The notes: generated by a model not told the origin, from the sequence alone. A stretch of DNA of 64,000 nucleotides from Segatella copri (GCF_026015625.1 NZ_JAPDVG010000001.1:310001-374000), one strand, 5' to 3'. Positions 9,817 through 17,808 are shown, numbered from the stretch's first letter. Numbers and translations: made by a program.

Positions 9817-9870
9817 CTAGTGTTTCTTCTACAATATAGCTTTTTGACGTGTTGGTTCGGGCTGGCAAGT

Positions 9871-10117
9871 GAGCCTTACGTAACGTTTAACTGAGGCTTA
9901 TTTGAAGTTCAAGTGAGGCTTACTTGAACGGTTAAAGAGGCTTTTTTGAAGCTCAAGTGAGGCTTTCTTGATGGGGGCAGGAGGTAGCCGGAATTACGTC
10001 GCGACGTATCTCTCGCTGCGTCGCGACGCGCCGATTGCTACGTCGTGACGCATCAGATGCTACGTCGTGACGTAATTTCAGCAGCCCTAGGTAAGCGGAT
10101 CCGCTTACCATAGGGGC
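9871..10117. repeat. 22-bp periodic repeat array, left half
   Basis: Units start exactly every 22 bases at 9871, 9893, 9915, 9937, 9959, 9981, 10003, 10025, 10047, 10069 and 10091 without a single indel. The first six begin GAGCC or GAGG(C/T), the next four GACG, the last GTAAGCGG. Many contain palindromes: the core TACGTCGCGACGTA and three relatives at 9995, 10017, 10039 and 10061, and a perfect 20-bp palindrome at 10090-10109. The IS66 element interrupts the array after 10117. No gene was found here. Confidence 0.85.
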
Positions 10118-10200
10118 GTAAGCGGCTCCGCGTTTATACCTTTCCCTTTATCGTAAAAGTTCTTACCTTTGCACCATATAATTTTAAAAGCAACGCAATT

Positions 10201-10611
10201 ATGAGAGCAACAGAACGTTATGAGAGGGCATGGAATGCCTTCCAGATTCATTTGAATCATAATCCAAAAGCCAGTTTGATTCCTTTTTTAAAGGAACGGC
10301 ATGTAAACCATCGCTCGATGCATAGATGGATGTCAGAGAAAGGTTATTCTGTTAGGTTAGCCAAACAACAGATTCGTCTGCTTCAGGCCGAAGCCCGTAA
10401 GGAATGTTCCGAAGCAACAGCCAAGGACACTGGGATGATGTTCCTTCCCATAGAAATGCCATCCGATTCCGTCTGCCCGGAAAATTATCTTTTCGGCATA
10501 ACCTTAACCTTTCCCAATGGAACGATAGTCACCATCAAGAAAGGTAGTGCCAAATCAGTCATGCATCTGATGAAACTTTACGAGAAGGAGGACTTGCTAT
10601 GTTTGGATTAA
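10201..10611 (+). CDS. IS66-family accessory protein TnpA-like
   Basis: 136 residues. First gene of the IS66 element. The N-terminal half (RATERYERAWNAFQIHLNHNPKASLIPFLKERHVNHRSMHRWMSEKGY) looks like a helix-turn-helix DNA-binding part, as in the small TnpA of Bacteroidota IS66 elements. The C-terminal half (GITLTFPNGTIVTIKKGSAKSVMHLMKLY) is also typical of this small protein, which is needed for transposition although its exact role is not settled. It overlaps the next gene by 13 bases. Confidence 0.8.
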   Translation: MRATERYERAWNAFQIHLNHNPKASLIPFLKERHVNHRSMHRWMSEKGYSVRLAKQQIRLLQAEARKECSEATAKDTGMMFLPIEMPSDSVCPENYLFGITLTFPNGTIVTIKKGSAKSVMHLMKLYEKEDLLCLD

Positions 10612-10946
10612 ACGAAAACACCCAGTATTACGTCTGCCAGCGATATGTCCGAATGAACATGGGCATAAATGGCCTGTACCAGATTGTGAGGACGGAGATG
10701 GAGCTGCCGCCACTCGGTGGTGCCGTCTTCATCTTCTTCTCAAAGAATCGCCAGCAGGTAAAAATGCTAAAATGGGATGGCGACGGTTTCTTGCTGTATC
10801 AGAAGCGACTGGAGCGAGGAACCTTTGAATTACCATTCTTTGATCCCCAAAGCAAACAATGCAAAATGCCGTACAAGACGCTATCTGCCATCATGAGCGG
10901 AATTTGCCTGAAAAGTATGAGATATAGGAAACGGCTTAATCTATAG
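10599..10946 (+). CDS. tnpB: IS66-family accessory protein TnpB (Orf2-like)
   Basis: 115 residues. It matches the IS66 Orf2/TnpB family: GINGLYQIVRTEMELPPLGGAVFIFFSKNRQQVKMLKWDGDGFLLYQKRLERGTFELP holds the family pattern of MR.G.dgL..lv, F.FrgR....K.L.WDgdGf.L..KRLE.G.F. It is required for IS66 movement but is not the catalytic transposase. It starts inside the end of the upstream small gene, which suggests coupled translation. Confidence 0.88.
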   Translation: MFGLNENTQYYVCQRYVRMNMGINGLYQIVRTEMELPPLGGAVFIFFSKNRQQVKMLKWDGDGFLLYQKRLERGTFELPFFDPQSKQCKMPYKTLSAIMSGICLKSMRYRKRLNL

Positions 10947-11046
10947 GCGCATAAGATTATATTTAATGAACTGTGTATCAACAAGATAGAAAAATAAATA
11001 TCTAAAAATCCTTGCATATCTCGATATTTTTTCGTACCTTTGCACT

Positions 11047-12627
11047 ATGAAAAAGGACGAAATTATAGTACTTTTAAAGGAACAGCTTCAGCTTGCAAAC
11101 GAACAGCTTCAGCAAGCTAATGCTACGGTGAGTTCGTTGACTACACAGGTCAACGAACTCATTGAACGTATAAAGTCATTAGAAGAATTACTCGTCCAGA
11201 AAGGAATCGCCATTGACAAAGCGAATCGTCAGAACAAGGCACTCGGCAAGCTCGTTTCAGGCAAGAAGTCCGAACGTCAGGAAAAGAATCCACAAGACTC
11301 GATGACCCAGGAGGAATTTGACAAGAAGAAAGAAGAGCAGGCCGAAAAGAGAAAGGCACGCAAAAACAACGGAGCCAAGCGTGACATGCATTACGAGATG
11401 AAAGAGGTGCATGTTACGATAGATCCTGTCATGGATGCAGAGTTTTTGAAGACGTTGCGTCTCTTCGGAACTCGTACCTGTATACGTTACAGCATGGAAC
11501 CCATCAAATTCATCAAGACCGTGTATCACATCAACACTTATACTGATGGAAGTATCATGTATCCGGGGAAAACTCCGCCGGCTCTGTTGTTGAATTCTTC
11601 CTATTCACCTTCCTTTGCAGCAGGACTCCTGCAGATGCGATACATCTATTCCATGCCGGTAGAGCGAATCATCAAATACTTTGCCGACAATGGGTTTACG
11701 TTAAGGAAAGCCACGGCAAACAAACTGATTGCCAGAAGTGCCGATGTACTGGAAAACTTCTATAAGGCTATCTGCCAAGTAGTGTTGCAGCAGGATTATG
11801 TCTCGGCAGACGAGACATACCATAAAGTGCTGTTAGCCAAGACAAAGCCTACGGACAAGGGTTCGAAGAAAGGCTACTTCTGGGCTGTAAGTGCGCCTAA
11901 ACTGGGACTTGTCTTCTTCGTATATGAGGATGGATCACGCTCTGAGCAGGTCATACTTAACATATTCTCTGATTATAAAGGTACCATACAGAGTGATGCA
12001 TATGCTCCTTACCGGAAACTGGAGTCGGATGCTTATCCTGACATTATGAGAATCGCCTGCCTGCAGCATGTCAAGAGAGATTTCATCGACTGCGGCAAGG
12101 AAGACAAGGATGCTCAGGAGGTCGTAGATATCCTCAACAGATTTTATCGAGAAGACAAAAAACATAAGGTTGGGGTAAATGGATGGACCGTTGAAGACCA
12201 TCTAGCCTATCGGCAGTCATATGCACCGGACATTTTGCAGGATTTATTGGAGAAACTGGAGGAAATATCTTCCAGGAAAGATTTGCTGCCCAAGTCTACC
12301 TTGGCGCAGGCGGTCGGCTATGCCCTTAATGAATATAATGCCATTTGTGACATCTTCAAAAGAGGTGATACGGCTCTCGATAACAACTACATTGAGAGAA
12401 TCCAGAGGTACATATCACTATCAAGAAGAAACTCAATGTTCTTTGGTTCGCACGAAGGAGCAAGCCGGGCGGCTATCCTATATTCTATCGCAATCTCATG
12501 CAGGCTGAATGGCATTAATCTGTTTGAATACATATGCGACGTAATAGAAAAGACTGTAGAATGGCAACCCAATACCCCATTAGAAAAATATAGAGACTTA
12601 CTTCCTGACCGATGGAAAAAGCAGTAA
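11047..12627 (+). CDS. tnpC: IS66-family DDE transposase
   Basis: 526 residues. The N-terminal coiled coil (about 1-70) with Gln/Leu-rich helices is followed by a basic linker, a zinc-finger-like region, and the DDE_Tnp_IS66 catalytic core (YVSADETYHKV first Asp; GTIQSDAYAPYRKL second Asp; DNNYIERIQRYISLSRRNSMFFGSHEGASRAAILYSI last Glu region), then the small IS66 C-terminal domain. Length is normal for the family. A -7 box TACCTTTG (11035-11042) ends only four bases before the ATG, so the message made from it may be leaderless; read-through from the upstream genes is also possible. Confidence 0.93.
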   Translation: MKKDEIIVLLKEQLQLANEQLQQANATVSSLTTQVNELIERIKSLEELLVQKGIAIDKANRQNKALGKLVSGKKSERQEKNPQDSMTQEEFDKKKEEQAEKRKARKNNGAKRDMHYEMKEVHVTIDPVMDAEFLKTLRLFGTRTCIRYSMEPIKFIKTVYHINTYTDGSIMYPGKTPPALLLNSSYSPSFAAGLLQMRYIYSMPVERIIKYFADNGFTLRKATANKLIARSADVLENFYKAICQVVLQQDYVSADETYHKVLLAKTKPTDKGSKKGYFWAVSAPKLGLVFFVYEDGSRSEQVILNIFSDYKGTIQSDAYAPYRKLESDAYPDIMRIACLQHVKRDFIDCGKEDKDAQEVVDILNRFYREDKKHKVGVNGWTVEDHLAYRQSYAPDILQDLLEKLEEISSRKDLLPKSTLAQAVGYALNEYNAICDIFKRGDTALDNNYIERIQRYISLSRRNSMFFGSHEGASRAAILYSIAISCRLNGINLFEYICDVIEKTVEWQPNTPLEKYRDLLPDRWKKQ

Positions 12628-12697
12628 CAGCATTTGTTTAATCAGCTGTTACTGCTTTTTTTTGAATTATGCAAGGTATAAACGCGGAGCCGCTTAC

Positions 12698-13093
12698 ATA
12701 GGGGCGTGGTAATAGGTGGTAATAAGTGGTAATGGAAATACCCCTTATTACCACGCGTTATTCACTCATAATCAGGGTGTTATAGCAAGCGTGGTAATTG
12801 TGGTATTAAATTTGAAGAAAAAAACTTTTCTTTCAATAAATTCGGCCTTTGAAGTAAGCTTATGAAACCATGTACGTCATTGCGCAAGTTCATACACTTC
12901 ATAGCGCAAGTTCATACGAAAGAATGTGATTAAATAAGCAAAAGGAGACGTTTCTTTGGGTTCAAGGAGACGTCTCTTTTAGTTTAAAGAGATAGTTTCT
13001 TAGGTTGAAGGAGACAGCTTCTCGAAGGTTGCCACTAGGCTCGGCAGGTCTGCCGACTGCAGTCAGCACACCTGCCGAGCCTAGTGGCAACAC
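12698..13093. repeat. 22-bp periodic repeat array, right half
   Basis: After the IS66 target duplication there are three tandem 10-mers of the type GTGGTAATAG (12706-12735) with inverted copies near 12748, then two 22-bp units starting GCGCAAGTTCATAC at 12882 and 12904. Four units starting GAGA lie at 12945, 12967, 12989 and 13011, exactly 22 apart; one contains the palindrome GAGACGTCTC. Two more, starting CTGCCGA, lie at 13050 and 13072. The GAGA units share their GGTTCAAG-like tail with the left half, so the array was one before IS66 entered. Confidence 0.8.
13028..13091. repeat. 64-bp near-perfect palindrome
   Basis: The 22 bases 13028-13049 are the exact reverse complement of 13070-13091. 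The 20-base centre contains the palindrome GACTGCAGTC (13055-13064) and pairs at all but two positions. As RNA or cruciform it would form a very stable long hairpin. There is no T-run on either side, so it does not look like a normal terminator. Confidence 0.9.
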
Positions 13094-13108
13094 CTATTTT
13101 TATTATTT

Positions 13109-13237
13109 GTTCAACATATCAGTTATGTTCAATTTTATTGAACACAGCAAAGATAATGAACAAAACTTAAACGAACGAACTTTTTGTTCAATATTTTATG
13201 TTGTTCAATACTATTTGACATAGTGTCATGATTGAAC
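13109..13237. promoter_or_regulatory. Cluster of GTTCAA/TTGAAC boxes around a minus-strand -7 element
   Basis: Six copies of GTTCAA or its complement occur at 13109, 13127, 13138, 13186, 13203 and 13232. Two form the perfect palindrome GTTCAATTTTATTGAAC (13127-13143). A minus-strand TATCTTTG lies at 13148-13155, so the palindrome would overlap the start of a transcript running into the repeat array. No protein gene is found there. Confidence 0.4.
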
Positions 13238-13241
13238 AGAA

Positions 13242-13352
13242 TAAAAAAGTGCAATGCCCACACTGGGCGTTGCACTTCTTTTAAATATAGTTTGATTGAA
13301 GTTATACAATCCAACAATCTAAAAACGTAGTACACTCTTCCTTATCTACTCT
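13242..13352 (-). ncRNA. Candidate small RNA of about 110 nt
   Basis: A minus-strand promoter (TATCTTTG at 13358-13365, with a TTGG about 20 bp upstream) is followed after about 75 bases by a strong hairpin (13247-13277, stem AGTGCAA...GCCC) and a T-run. No ORF of useful size fits between. Promoter plus terminator define a short non-coding transcript; it could also be the remnant of a lost gene. Confidence 0.35.
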
Positions 13353-13444
13353 CGCTGCAAAGATACGCTTTTCTTTCGTAACTTCCAAGAAATTAGCTAA
13401 AAAAGTTTTTGTGTGTGGTAGGAGAGAGGGAGATAAACAAAAAA

Positions 13445-13472
13445 AGTGCAACGCCCGATGGGGCATTGCACT
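13445..13472. terminator. Terminator downstream of the second susCD operon
   Basis: Stem AGTGCAA(C)GCCC with loop GATG and its complement. On the minus strand it is followed by a run of seven T. The group II intron lies between it and the end of the DUF5123-like gene at 14126, so originally this hairpin probably ended that operon. Confidence 0.75.
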
Positions 13473-13479
13473 TCATTTA

Positions 13480-14099
13480 GTACGCTCGGTATGAGCATTG
13501 TCTAACGGGTGAAAGTCCCGAGCAAGCCCTAATAGCGGGAATTGCATAGTCAAAGGCAAGGGTGTCCATCGCGAGGTGGAATCTGAAGGAAGCCGGCGAC
13601 AAATATCTGACCTAACGAACAGAAACTTCATACAAGGCATATGACCGTGGATAAATATGCCAAGAGAAAGCAAAAACTGAAAGAATACATAAGAGGATGG
13701 GTTGGTTATTATCATCTTGCCGATATGAAAAGTCTTTTACGTAAAACAGACGAATGGTTAAGACGTAGAATCCGCATGTGTATATGGAAAGCTTGGAAGA
13801 AACCCAAGACAAAAGTGGCAAACCTCATTAAATGTGGTATTAATAAATACAAAGCATACGAATGGGGTAATACTCGCAAGGGCTATTGGCGAATAGCTGA
13901 TAGCCACATACTGCATAGAGCTATAACAAATGAGAATCTATGTAGGGCTGGGTATGCTACTTTAATGGGGGCGTATCTCGAATGGTATCCCAAATAGGAA
14001 CCGCCGTATGCCGAACGGCACGTACGGTGGTGTGAGAGGTCGGTAAACACGAAAGTAGGAGATAAACACCTATGATTAGTGTTTACCTCCTACTCGATT
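13480..14099 (+). mobile_element. Internally deleted class C-like group II intron
   Basis: The 5' end (GTACGCTCGGTATGAGC, then GGGTGAAAGTCCCG, GGCAAGGGTGTCC and GGAATCTGAAGGAAGC) matches the domain I core of bacterial class C group II introns. The 3' end has a domain V (GAACCGCCGTATGCCGAACG at 13998 onward, closing with GTACGGTGGTGTGAGAGG) and a domain VI-like stem GGTAAACAC/GTGTTTACC ending CCTACTCGATT. It is about 620 bp instead of over 2 kb because most of the reverse transcriptase gene is missing. It starts eight bases after a terminator hairpin, the preferred target of class C introns. Confidence 0.85.
13641..13997 (+). pseudogene. C-terminal remnant of the group II intron reverse transcriptase/maturase
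   Basis: 118 residues. The sequence DKYAKRKQKLKEYIRGWVGYYHLADMKSLLRKTDEWLRRRIRMCIWKAWKKPK followed by NTRKGYWRIADSHILHRAITNENLCRAGYATL is the maturase-specific X domain (GIIM) and tail seen at the end of bacterial intron-encoded proteins. All reverse-transcriptase blocks, including the YADD active site, are absent, so it cannot support retrohoming. It sits between intron domain I and domain V. Whether the fragment is translated is unknown. Confidence 0.85.
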
Positions 14100-14125
14100 T
14101 TATATGAGATGTTAATCCTTATGGA

Positions 14126-15817
14126 TTAATCCTCTACTACATACCAACGTGGGTCACCAGCCTTTTCCTTCAAAGTACCAGCCTTGATGGTGAAGTTGCC
14201 ATTGGCTGGGTCAGTGAATAACTGCTCAGAGCTGAATTCTGTTTCAGTTACGCCCTTAATCACCTTGAAGAAGTCTGTTGTTCTGAAGCTGTTGGATACA
14301 GTAGCTGGAGTCTTGCTTCTGATGTTTTTGTTGGTTGCCTCATCTGCGCTTTTACCGAAGATACAGCCTTCAATTGTGAATGTGTTTGGTCCAAATTTGG
14401 CATCTTTGCCGAAGTCAACGAAGAACTGACCGTTACCATTACAGTTGTAGAATGTGCTGTTCTTGATGGTGATATCCTGCATATCTGTATTATTGCTGTA
14501 GATGAATACCTTACCCGTTACACAGATGCTGTTGAATGTACAGCCGTCAATCTTTACGTTGTCGAGATGACCTGCACCGCTGCCTGCATCAATGTTGATG
14601 AAACCATAACCTGCACAGAGGTTGGTGAAGATACTATTCTTCAAGGTAAGTTTGCCGACAGACTTCGCATCACTTTTCTGGAAACGGAAGAATGAATTTT
14701 TGATATTGCTAACCTCGCAATCCTCCAAAGTGAACTCGCTTACGGTACAAGCCTTGCTCTGGTTGATGAAGTAGCCAGCACCATTCTCTTCCAATTTCAC
14801 GTTTTGGAACTTGATGAATGCATGAGAACCTGCAATATCGAAGTTCTTGTCGAGGGTGACGGTTGGCGTCTCGCCTCCTGCCAAACCGAAGAATGTAACA
14901 GACATTCCGTCTGGGATGGTTACGTTGGTCTTGCCACCGTCTGTATCATTTGTGCCGTAGAGAGCTACCTTGGCACCGGCTGGGATACCGATGGTTGCGC
15001 TATAGTTTGTCTCGTTACCTGCAGCAGCCTTAGCCTTTTCTGCTATCTCCTCGATGAGAGTCTGTGAGATGACTGTTACATCGCTGGCAAGAGAATACTT
15101 ATAGTCAGCTGCTGGCATGGCTGCAGGAGTTGTAATCTGCAACTGGCCGCGCTTTACGTCATTCTTATAGATAGTGATGGTATAAGTGCTTGTTGGCTGT
15201 AAGCCAGCAAGAGTATATTTACCAGCTGCCTTTTCCTCATCTGTCAAATTGATAGTCTGGATGTTCTCTGCATCGTTAGCGTTAGCATAAGTGATGTGAG
15301 TAACATCAGCACCTGGAGTCCAGCTCAAGTTCACGTGATCCTCGAAGAGGTCGGTTGCCTCTACATTGTTGAAGATTTGCTCTGCCTTTGTCTTGAAAGA
15401 TGAACCATCCTTGTAGTAAACCCATTTAGACTCATTAACAGTAGAAGACATAGCCTTTACACGCATGTAGTACTTGCTGTCGCCATCGAGACCAGAGAGA
15501 ACTACTGGAGAAGAAGTCAAGGTCTTATCTTCTCCGAACTTGATGATGTTAGCATTCTCAACACCTTCGTAAAGAGAATCCTTGCTTACCTCGAATACAT
15601 AGTACTCTGGTGAAGGAACTGTTTTTGATGTGAAGGCAGAGAATGTAACCGTAGCTGATGTTTCGGCAGTTTCAACGGTGATTTTGTCACCGTTGAGACC
15701 GAACAATCTTGACAGGCTGCCATCTACGTCCCAGTCATTGCCATCGGTACAAGATGTAGCCGACAGAGTCAATGCTATCATAGATGCTGTGCCCAATATG
15801 TTTTTAATGCTCTTCAT
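14126..15817 (-). CDS. Surface lipoprotein with FN3-like and beta-helix domains (DUF4957/DUF5123-like)
   Basis: 563 residues when started at the Met of MKSIKNILG, which gives a proper lipoprotein signal ending in TSC; an upstream ATG only adds 15 residues of untypical sequence. Two fibronectin type III-like domains occupy about 35-230 (SPEYYVFEVSKDSLYEG..., then VNLSWTPGADVTHITYAN). A right-handed parallel beta-helix with repeated turns follows (FIKFQNVKLEENGAGYF, LTLKNSIFTNLCAGYGFINID, VKIDGCTFNSI, ITIKNSTFYNCNGNG). This layout is like DUF4957/DUF5123 proteins that sit next to susCD in pectin loci. It has the pectate-lyase fold but no recognisable catalytic set, so glycan binding is more likely than cleavage. 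Last gene of its operon, 28 bases after susD. Confidence 0.75.
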   Translation of the reverse strand: MKSIKNILGTASMIALTLSATSCTDGNDWDVDGSLSRLFGLNGDKITVETAETSATVTFSAFTSKTVPSPEYYVFEVSKDSLYEGVENANIIKFGEDKTLTSSPVVLSGLDGDSKYYMRVKAMSSTVNESKWVYYKDGSSFKTKAEQIFNNVEATDLFEDHVNLSWTPGADVTHITYANANDAENIQTINLTDEEKAAGKYTLAGLQPTSTYTITIYKNDVKRGQLQITTPAAMPAADYKYSLASDVTVISQTLIEEIAEKAKAAAGNETNYSATIGIPAGAKVALYGTNDTDGGKTNVTIPDGMSVTFFGLAGGETPTVTLDKNFDIAGSHAFIKFQNVKLEENGAGYFINQSKACTVSEFTLEDCEVSNIKNSFFRFQKSDAKSVGKLTLKNSIFTNLCAGYGFINIDAGSGAGHLDNVKIDGCTFNSICVTGKVFIYSNNTDMQDITIKNSTFYNCNGNGQFFVDFGKDAKFGPNTFTIEGCIFGKSADEATNKNIRSKTPATVSNSFRTTDFFKVIKGVTETEFSSEQLFTDPANGNFTIKAGTLKEKAGDPRWYVVED

Positions 15818-15845
15818 TTTCTTTTCTTTTTTGATTAAAGATGAA

Positions 15846-17789
15846 TTAGTCTGCATAACCATAAGAGTTGTGAATCTTACCGTTGGTTGCAGAGATGGTT
15901 GTAGAAGCGATTGGCATGAGATAGCGGTTCTTCACTGCTACGTTATCGCCAACCAAACCGCTGCTGATAGATGGCAGGTTTACGTCAACCTGTGTATCTG
16001 AACCAGAATCCAACTTAGCTGCGCCGAATGAGTCGATGCTGCCAGCGTAGTCAGCAGGTGTCTTTCCGTCAGGAATACCATACCATGTTACGCTAGAGAA
16101 GTCAATCTTTGTCTTCTTCTCATCCAGATAGTTGAAGTAAATGGTCTCCTGGTAAGTACCATCTGCAAGCTCATTCAGATAAGTCTGCTTGAACTCGTTG
16201 ATTTTTTCTACCAAGAGGTTCCAGCGGATCAAGTCGTACTTGCGGATACCTTCACCTGCAAACTCCCACATATTCTCCTGAACGAGAGCATTGAAGAATG
16301 CGTCCTTGTCAGAAGGGATATTGTTTATGTATGCCTTTGCCTCGTCCTTGTCAGCCTTGTTGAAGGCACGGGTATGTACAGCTTCCAAAGCCTGGCGGGC
16401 AGTCATACCATTGGCAGAACCTTCGTAGTTGGCATCTGGGTTGCCAGCCAACTCGTTCATGCACTCTGCATAGTAGAGCAATACCTGAGCATAGCGCATC
16501 TTTACAGGGTTGATACCTGTAGTGTGCTTAGCTGTAGCCTTCAGGTTGTTCTGCAACCAGGTGTTGTTCATTTTGCGGGCATCCCACTTTCCTACATATA
16601 TACCGAAAGGAGCATTCTTGATCATGCTCTCTATGGTGTTGCTGCCATCCTGCTTGATTTCAAAGTTGGCGCAAGTGATGTCACGGCGTGTATCCTTCTT
16701 GTCGTAAGAATAGAGCAGAGGTGCAGTAACCTTCATCTTACCAGATGAGTTGCCATAGCCATATTCTGTTGTAACACCACTCAGGCGGACACCTACAGTG
16801 TAACCCAACTCACCAGTTACGTTCTCACCGAAAGGAATCTCGAAGAGGTTCTCGTGGTAAGTCTTGTCGAGAGAGAGCTGGTTAATCAAGTACCACTCGT
16901 TCTCGAAAGATGGGTTGAGATTGTGAGTATTGTCGTTGATGATAGCAGACCAGTGCTTCAGGGCACGCTCGTAGAGAGCCTTGCGGTCGGCAGCACCTGG
17001 GCGTTGTGTTGGATAGGTTGCATCGCTGTAAGATGCAGTCTCATATCCGTCTTTAGCCTTCTCGCGAATTACATATCCTGCACGGGTCATGGCAATCTGT
17101 GCCAGGAGTGCGTGAGCATAACCCTTGGTTGTGCGCTCTGTGGTATAGCCTGATACCTGGTCTGCCCATGGCAGATACTTGATAGCCTCATCCAGGTCGT
17201 TCATCAGGGAATCCATGATTACGTCGCGGTCGGTCTTCTCCAGGTAAGCGTTGCTCAGGTCAGACTTTGATGCTTCTCTCTTGAACGGAATATCACCAAA
17301 AATACGAACTAGGTCGAAGTAAACCATGGCACGGATGGTGAGCGCTTCGCCGAGGCTGCGTTCCATCGACTTCTGGTTAGCACCGCCAGCTTTTAATGTG
17401 GCGCTACTGCGGATTCCCTCGATAATCTGGTTGGCATCCTCGATGATACCATACTCAGCATCCCATACACCGCTAATCTTGCTCCATCCTGGGTCCATAT
17501 TGTAGTTCATGTTACCACGCTCGTTTGAGGTATTGGTAGCATTGCTTCCAAGACCGTCAATCAATTCGCAGTCGCTGTTCAGGTTCCATACGATAGACAA
17601 GTCCTGTGCGTAGGTACGGTCCTGTCCCATGCCACCATAGAGCTTATTGACGCGAAGATTGGTATAATAAGGTGAGGCGTAGGTATTCTCAGCAGTCATC
17701 TCTGATGGAGATGTCTGATCCAGAAAGTCTGAGCATGAAGACAATCCTAATACGCCTGCCAATGCAAATGCATATAATATCTTGTTCAT
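15846..17789 (-). CDS. SusD/RagB-family lipoprotein, second pair
   Basis: 647 residues when started at MNKILYAFALAGVLGLSSC, which gives a lipobox (LSSC) followed by SDFLDQTSPSE; the longer open frame adds 14 residues with no signal. SusD features include EALTIRAMVYFDLVRIFGDIPF in the helical repeats and the long C-terminal part with VKMRYAQVLLYYAECMNELAG and the RKYDLIRWNLL motif. At this length it belongs to the larger SusD subgroup. It pairs with the susC gene 19 bases upstream. Probable role: surface capture of pectin-derived oligosaccharides. Confidence 0.93.
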   Translation of the reverse strand: MNKILYAFALAGVLGLSSCSDFLDQTSPSEMTAENTYASPYYTNLRVNKLYGGMGQDRTYAQDLSIVWNLNSDCELIDGLGSNATNTSNERGNMNYNMDPGWSKISGVWDAEYGIIEDANQIIEGIRSSATLKAGGANQKSMERSLGEALTIRAMVYFDLVRIFGDIPFKREASKSDLSNAYLEKTDRDVIMDSLMNDLDEAIKYLPWADQVSGYTTERTTKGYAHALLAQIAMTRAGYVIREKAKDGYETASYSDATYPTQRPGAADRKALYERALKHWSAIINDNTHNLNPSFENEWYLINQLSLDKTYHENLFEIPFGENVTGELGYTVGVRLSGVTTEYGYGNSSGKMKVTAPLLYSYDKKDTRRDITCANFEIKQDGSNTIESMIKNAPFGIYVGKWDARKMNNTWLQNNLKATAKHTTGINPVKMRYAQVLLYYAECMNELAGNPDANYEGSANGMTARQALEAVHTRAFNKADKDEAKAYINNIPSDKDAFFNALVQENMWEFAGEGIRKYDLIRWNLLVEKINEFKQTYLNELADGTYQETIYFNYLDEKKTKIDFSSVTWYGIPDGKTPADYAGSIDSFGAAKLDSGSDTQVDVNLPSISSGLVGDNVAVKNRYLMPIASTTISATNGKIHNSYGYAD

Positions 17790-17808
17790 TGTTATGATCT
17801 TATAAATT

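Larger units (their letters stand above)
10118..12697 (+). mobile_element. Complete IS66-family insertion sequence
   Basis: Perfect 25-bp terminal inverted repeats lie at 10118-10142 and 12673-12697 (outer end GTAAGCGGCTCCGC). The 8-bp target duplication ATAGGGGC is present at 10110-10117 and 12698-12705, the size expected for IS66 elements. It carries three genes in the IS66 order. A -7 box TACCTTTG at 10164-10171 can drive the first two genes. The intact ends, clean target duplication and full-length genes suggest a recent insertion. Confidence 0.95.

Noticed and set aside
9871..10117. CRISPR array
   Set aside because: The 22-bp units have no invariant repeat separated by unique spacers of 30-40 bases, and there are no cas genes nearby.
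13005..13223. 72-codon plus-strand frame in the repeat array
   Set aside because: It runs through the 64-bp palindrome and the GTTCAA boxes, so it reflects repeats and not a protein.
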